In this document: piece after piece, positions 60,788-64,000 of the stretch
How positions within the stretch are numbered: position 1 is the first letter of the stretch
How the letters are laid out: the number at the start of each line of letters is the position of its first letter
Assembly: GCA_003996215.1 (NCBI GenBank)
Contig: QJPP01000279.1
Span: 496,001 to 560,000 of the forward strand
Length of the DNA stretch: 64,000 bases
DNA from: Jaltomata sinuosa
Taxonomy: Eukaryota > Streptophyta > Magnoliopsida > Solanales > Solanaceae
Direction: 5' to 3'
Notes under the pieces: model-generated
Told to the model about the DNA's origin: nothing
The model's database searches: none
What the model saw: only the letters and a program-made list of their open reading frames with translations
Made by a program: the position numbers and the translations under genes

Positions 60788-62951
60788 TCAAGCCAGCTTC
60801 TGAAGAAGAAGAGTCATCCGAGTGTTGGCCTCTTCATGAGCATCAATCAGTTTCTGAGTGAGGACCCCAACCTGGTCCCTCAGTGAGGCATTTTCTTCTT
60901 GCAGTTTCTTGAACTCATCTGAACTGGCATCTGGTCCCTTAGAGGTGGTTTGCATTTGTGCCTTGAGAGTTACAATCTCAGCATCTCGCTGAGCAATTAG
61001 TGCAGTTAAGCGTTCCAACTCCACAGATGATTGCTTCTGAGAGGCGATCAGATCAGACACAAATGACTTAGAGCCAACTCATCCTTCTCTTTCTACACAC
61101 TCACACTCCTCAAGTGTCCCTTTAGTGAACATCTGCTTCCTGGTCCCTTGAACACCCTTGCTTGGACGAATTCCAAAATGCGAGAACACTTTGTTTAGGA
61201 GATACCCATAGCCCAAACCATGCTTGCCATCCTTCATAGTGATGATTTTCCTCATGTGGGTAAGCAGGATTTCTCGTAGGCTTATGGGTTAAAGTGTGAC
61301 CAACGCTTCCATGAGAAACAGATCAGAGATGCCAGCAATTGTTCTCTTTTCAGTGCGGGGGAGAAGAACCTTATTTATGAGTTCAAACACAAGTTGATAC
61401 TCGCCCTTCATATGCTTCTTTCCAAGCCTCTTCCTGTTTAGATTTTTCAATTTGCTTATCTCATTCAGGAATTTAATGGAGGCTGATTGGTCCTTCAGGG
61501 ATTTCAACCTCTCCGTTGGTACCTCCAGGATCCGACCAAGTGTTGATTCATCCAAAAAAATCTCCGCTCCATCAATTGAGGTAGTCAGTGATCTTTCAGC
61601 CTTGTTGAAAGCCATATTCGCGTAGAATTCAGTGACCTCTTTCTCGAATAATATCGGAATAGGGGGTTCAAATAAGTGATCCCATTTTTGCACCTTGACC
61701 ATGTCAATCATTTCTGCCATACCTTATGGTCACTAATTTCTGGATCAAAAACTCAGCCATTTAGCACCTTTTATTGCTTTAAAAGAGCAACCTGTTGTAC
61801 TGGAGTGAGGTTTTGCTTCTTGACTTTCGAGGAGGGACCAGGTTCCTCCGTTTGTTCTTCCAAATCATCCTTTTTTCTCTTGGAGCCTGAGAGCACATCC
61901 TTTCTTTTGCTGGGGGCTGAATCTTTCTTTTCACTGGGCATTCTTTTCTTGGAACTTTTTGCAGGTTCTTTTTCCTTTGGAGCAGATGCTCCACCTTTTT
62001 TCTTAGAGGGCTTTCCTTTGGAGAGAGCCTTCTTCCTCACCTTTTGCACACCTTTGATAGTATCCTCTTCAGTTTCCTCATCGGACCCCTTTTCCTCCTC
62101 TAAGTTAACCACTTTTTCTGGTGCAGGGTCATCGGACACAACCTTCTTCCTTAACTTCCTCCCTTGCTTCGTGTTTTTCTCATTTTCCTTCATGGCAGTT
62201 GCCAGAAGTTATTCAGACCTACTTCTTGTACCAGGTACCTTACTAGGTCCCTGAGTTGCAGATGTCGGGACCATTCTTTTTTGTACTTTCCACTGCAGTG
62301 GTGCTTCATTCTCATCAGTGTCATCTTCTTCCTCTAAATTTCTCAACAATGTCATGGGGGTCTGAGAAACAGGGGTTCCATCCCACTTGGGAATGGGAAG
62401 AGTTGGAGTTAGATCCTCTTCAGATGGAGTAACGGCCTCTGAATTTTCCTGTACATTCTCAGTCCCAACATCTCCCTTGGCCAAGGATGTGAGATAGCTT
62501 GCCACCAGTTCGTCAGTTCCTTGCATACCCATTGCCAGAATATTCAAAGCATTTTCTTTGGTTTCTGGCAAATTTCCCTCAAACAGCCCTACTCCAGAAC
62601 CTTCAGATCTATTTACCACTAATTCTTTCCCCACAGCTGACTCAGACAAGAGGTTTGTTTCAGGTCCCTCTATCTGTGCGGAATCAGTTACCGGCACTGT
62701 GCTATCTTCAGGAATTTTTGTACCAGAGGGCTTATCTTGAGAAATCAGAGTGTTTCCTTCACTCATTTTGGAGATTGGAAGAGAGTCGAAGGAGGGAGAT
62801 TTTTCCAGTTCAACTGGGGGATCTGATACAGAAGTAGGTGAGAGACAGAGAAGGGGTTTCTTAGTTCAGCCAATGTTGGAGTAGTCTCAGAGGAGGGCAA
62901 ATGGGATACACCCTCAAAGGATCCCTTTGATGGAGAGTTTGGTTGAGACAT
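60788..62951 (-). pseudogene. Extra ORF between copia pol and 3' LTR, broken
   Basis: Minus-strand coding remnants, in order. An N-terminal Ser/Pro/Glu-rich part runs from MSQPNSPSKG at 62951, with a main frame from 62766 starting MSEGNTLISQ. A strongly basic Lys/Ser-rich, NLS-like part spans 62193-61771 (KKKGGASAPKEKEPAKSSKK). A globular part spans 61720-61289 (FDPEIS just upstream, then EFYANMAFNKAERSLTT, LGRILEVPTE, FELINKVLLPRTEKR). A coiled-coil-like C-terminus spans 61060-60788 (ELERLTALIAQRDAEIVTLK). The globular part resembles the domain annotated as 'putative plant transposon protein' in plant genomes, as I recall it. In-frame stops at about 62209 and 61286 and one frameshift near 61725 break it. 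Role unknown; an env-like ORF of a Sirevirus is an alternative. Confidence 0.6.
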
Positions 62952-63466
62952 GACTGTGAGAGATTTGAGAGACGGAAGAGAAGAGAAAGAGAGATATTTG
63001 TTCATCTTGAAGAGAAGATAGGTTTTAGAGAGCAAGTGATTTAGTTTGAGAGGGGAAGGGAATTTAGAACAATTTGATTTTTCAAAGAACGGATGGGATA
63101 GGTTTTAAACAGGGTGAAGCAACGTGTCGCATCAGGGAGAGGAGATGACGGTTCAGGTTTAACCTAATGTGACGTCGTTGATCAGAAAGGTGTCAGTGGT
63201 GCCGTTACATAATGAATGCCCTTATTTTAAAATGAACAGTTTGCAATACTGACCTGTAGGAGGGACCGGGTCCCCCTTTTTTGAATTTTTTTGAAGCATG
63301 TCTTGATGTTTATCCAGCATCTTCTCTTCTTTTGATGTTGCTCCTTCCACCATTCGTGCATACCTACAGTTGTATAGTATTGAGTTAGACAAGTTACACA
63401 CATCACACTTCAGGATACCTGCCTTCTAATCATAGCCACATGGAGGGGAGTTTGGTGACTGAGGGA
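62952..63466 (-). other. Spacer between copia RNase H and extra ORF
   Basis: About 0.5 kb without a supported frame, between the pol stop codon and the extra ORF. A minus-strand pyrimidine/purine-rich stretch lies near 63000-63060. The recurring 'ggaccaggt' and 'gggtccc' phrases seen here also occur in the LTR (about 59830, 60345) and in the ORF region. Confidence 0.5.
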
Positions 63467-64000
63467 TCAGGTCCCCTGCATTAATCCAAGCTTTAGGCGA
63501 TTCTTCTCGAACTGATCTCTTCCCAAGGATTTTGTAAAAATATCAGCAATTTGGTCCTCTGTTTTGCAAAAGTTCATATTGATCAGCTTCTTTTCAACAT
63601 TATCTCTGAGAAAGTGATGTCGGATGTTAATGTGCTTGGTTCTCTTGTGATGGACAGGGTTCTTGGCCATATTCACAGCACTTGTGTTATCACACATGAG
63701 GGGCACACACTCAGTGTGTATTCCGAAGCCTTCCAGCTGCTGTTTGATCCATAATAATTGGGCACAACAAGCTGCAGCAGCAACATACTCTGCTTCAGCT
63801 GTAGAGAGGGCAACTGAATTTTGCTTTCTGGTCCCCCAAGAGATTAAGGAGGCTCCAAGAAAATGAGCCATTCCAGAGGTGCTTTTTCTGTCAACCAGGT
63901 GTCCTGCATAATCAGTATCAGCATATCCAACCAATTCAAAATTATCTCCAGAGGGATAGAAAAGCACAAGATCAGGAGTCCCTTTGAGATATCTAAGAAT
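63467..64000 (-). CDS. Ty1/copia pol C-terminus: RNase H domain (continues past window)
   Basis: Minus-strand frame open from the window edge to a stop at 63467, 177 codons. It starts ILRYLKGTPD, the conserved link from RT to RNase H in copia pol. RNase H motifs with acidic residues follow: VGYADTDYAG, SGMAHFLG, ALSTAEAEYVAAA, PLMCDNTSAVNMA, then KHINIRHHFLRD and ADIFTKSL near the end. RNase H removes the RNA strand during reverse transcription. The visible part is intact, unlike the downstream extra ORF. Integrase and RT would lie to the right of the window. Confidence 0.93.
   Translation of the reverse strand: MLRYLKGTPDLVLFYPSGDNFELVGYADTDYAGHLVDRKSTSGMAHFLGASLISWGTRKQNSVALSTAEAEYVAAAACCAQLLWIKQQLEGFGIHTECVPLMCDNTSAVNMAKNPVHHKRTKHINIRHHFLRDNVEKKLINMNFCKTEDQIADIFTKSLGRDQFEKNRLKLGLMQGT

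Noticed and set aside
61676..62254. 192-codon plus-strand Phe/Ser-rich frame
   Set aside because: It is the complement of the Lys/Ser/Glu-rich minus-strand copia ORF, whose domain order and coiled coil make better sense.

Overview
This is a plant nuclear genome window, most likely from a Solanaceae species. The main reasons are one intron-containing host gene that reads as squalene synthase with typical plant splice sites, tRNA-derived SINEs, and dense nesting of Ty3/gypsy (chromovirus Del/Tekay-like and Tat/Ogre-like) and Ty1/copia LTR elements. I cannot fix the genus. About 85-90% of the window is transposable-element DNA. There is no prokaryotic-style gene organisation, CRISPR array, rRNA or convincing tRNA gene.

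Left third (1-18734): a tandem array of a non-coding, minus-strand LTR element arranged LTR-internal-LTR-internal-LTR. The LTRs are about 2.95 kb and the internal region about 2.4 kb, so it is LARD-like. The first internal region carries an extra tandem duplication of about 2.3 kb. The second internal region is interrupted by a 1.3-kb solo LTR of another family, with a perfect 5-bp target duplication. A relative of that solo LTR follows the array and stops at the next element.

Middle (18735-46384): a minus-strand Tat/Ogre-type gypsy element missing its 5' part. It has a 3.85-kb 3' LTR, a long 3' untranslated region with two tandem arrays, and broken pol domains: integrase, archaeal-type RNase H, and an RT split by an inverted duplication. 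Next is the 3' end of a plus-strand chromovirus with its 3' LTR, into which a 3.7-kb CACTA transposon is inserted (3-bp TSD). After that comes a decayed minus-strand chromovirus with recognisable gag, protease, RT/RNase H, integrase and chromodomain pieces.

Right third (46385-64000): a perfect 2.1-kb solo LTR (TSD TCGCA), then a three-layer nest (SINE, with a solo LTR inside it, with another solo LTR inside that). This nest ends about 500 bp upstream of the squalene synthase start codon. The gene runs on the plus strand with nine exons visible (315 residues, both Asp-rich motifs present). A minus-strand Ty1/copia element begins 225 bp after exon 9 and continues past the window edge, so the C-terminal exons are not seen. 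That copia element carries an extra, broken ORF region between RNase H and its 3' LTR.

The strongest unexplained structure is a cluster of short GC-rich inverted repeats placed just upstream of the TATA-like box in LTRs of different families. The same 11-mer GACGGACCGTC appears in the LARD LTRs and in an otherwise dissimilar solo LTR. Other families carry their own palindromes in the equivalent place.
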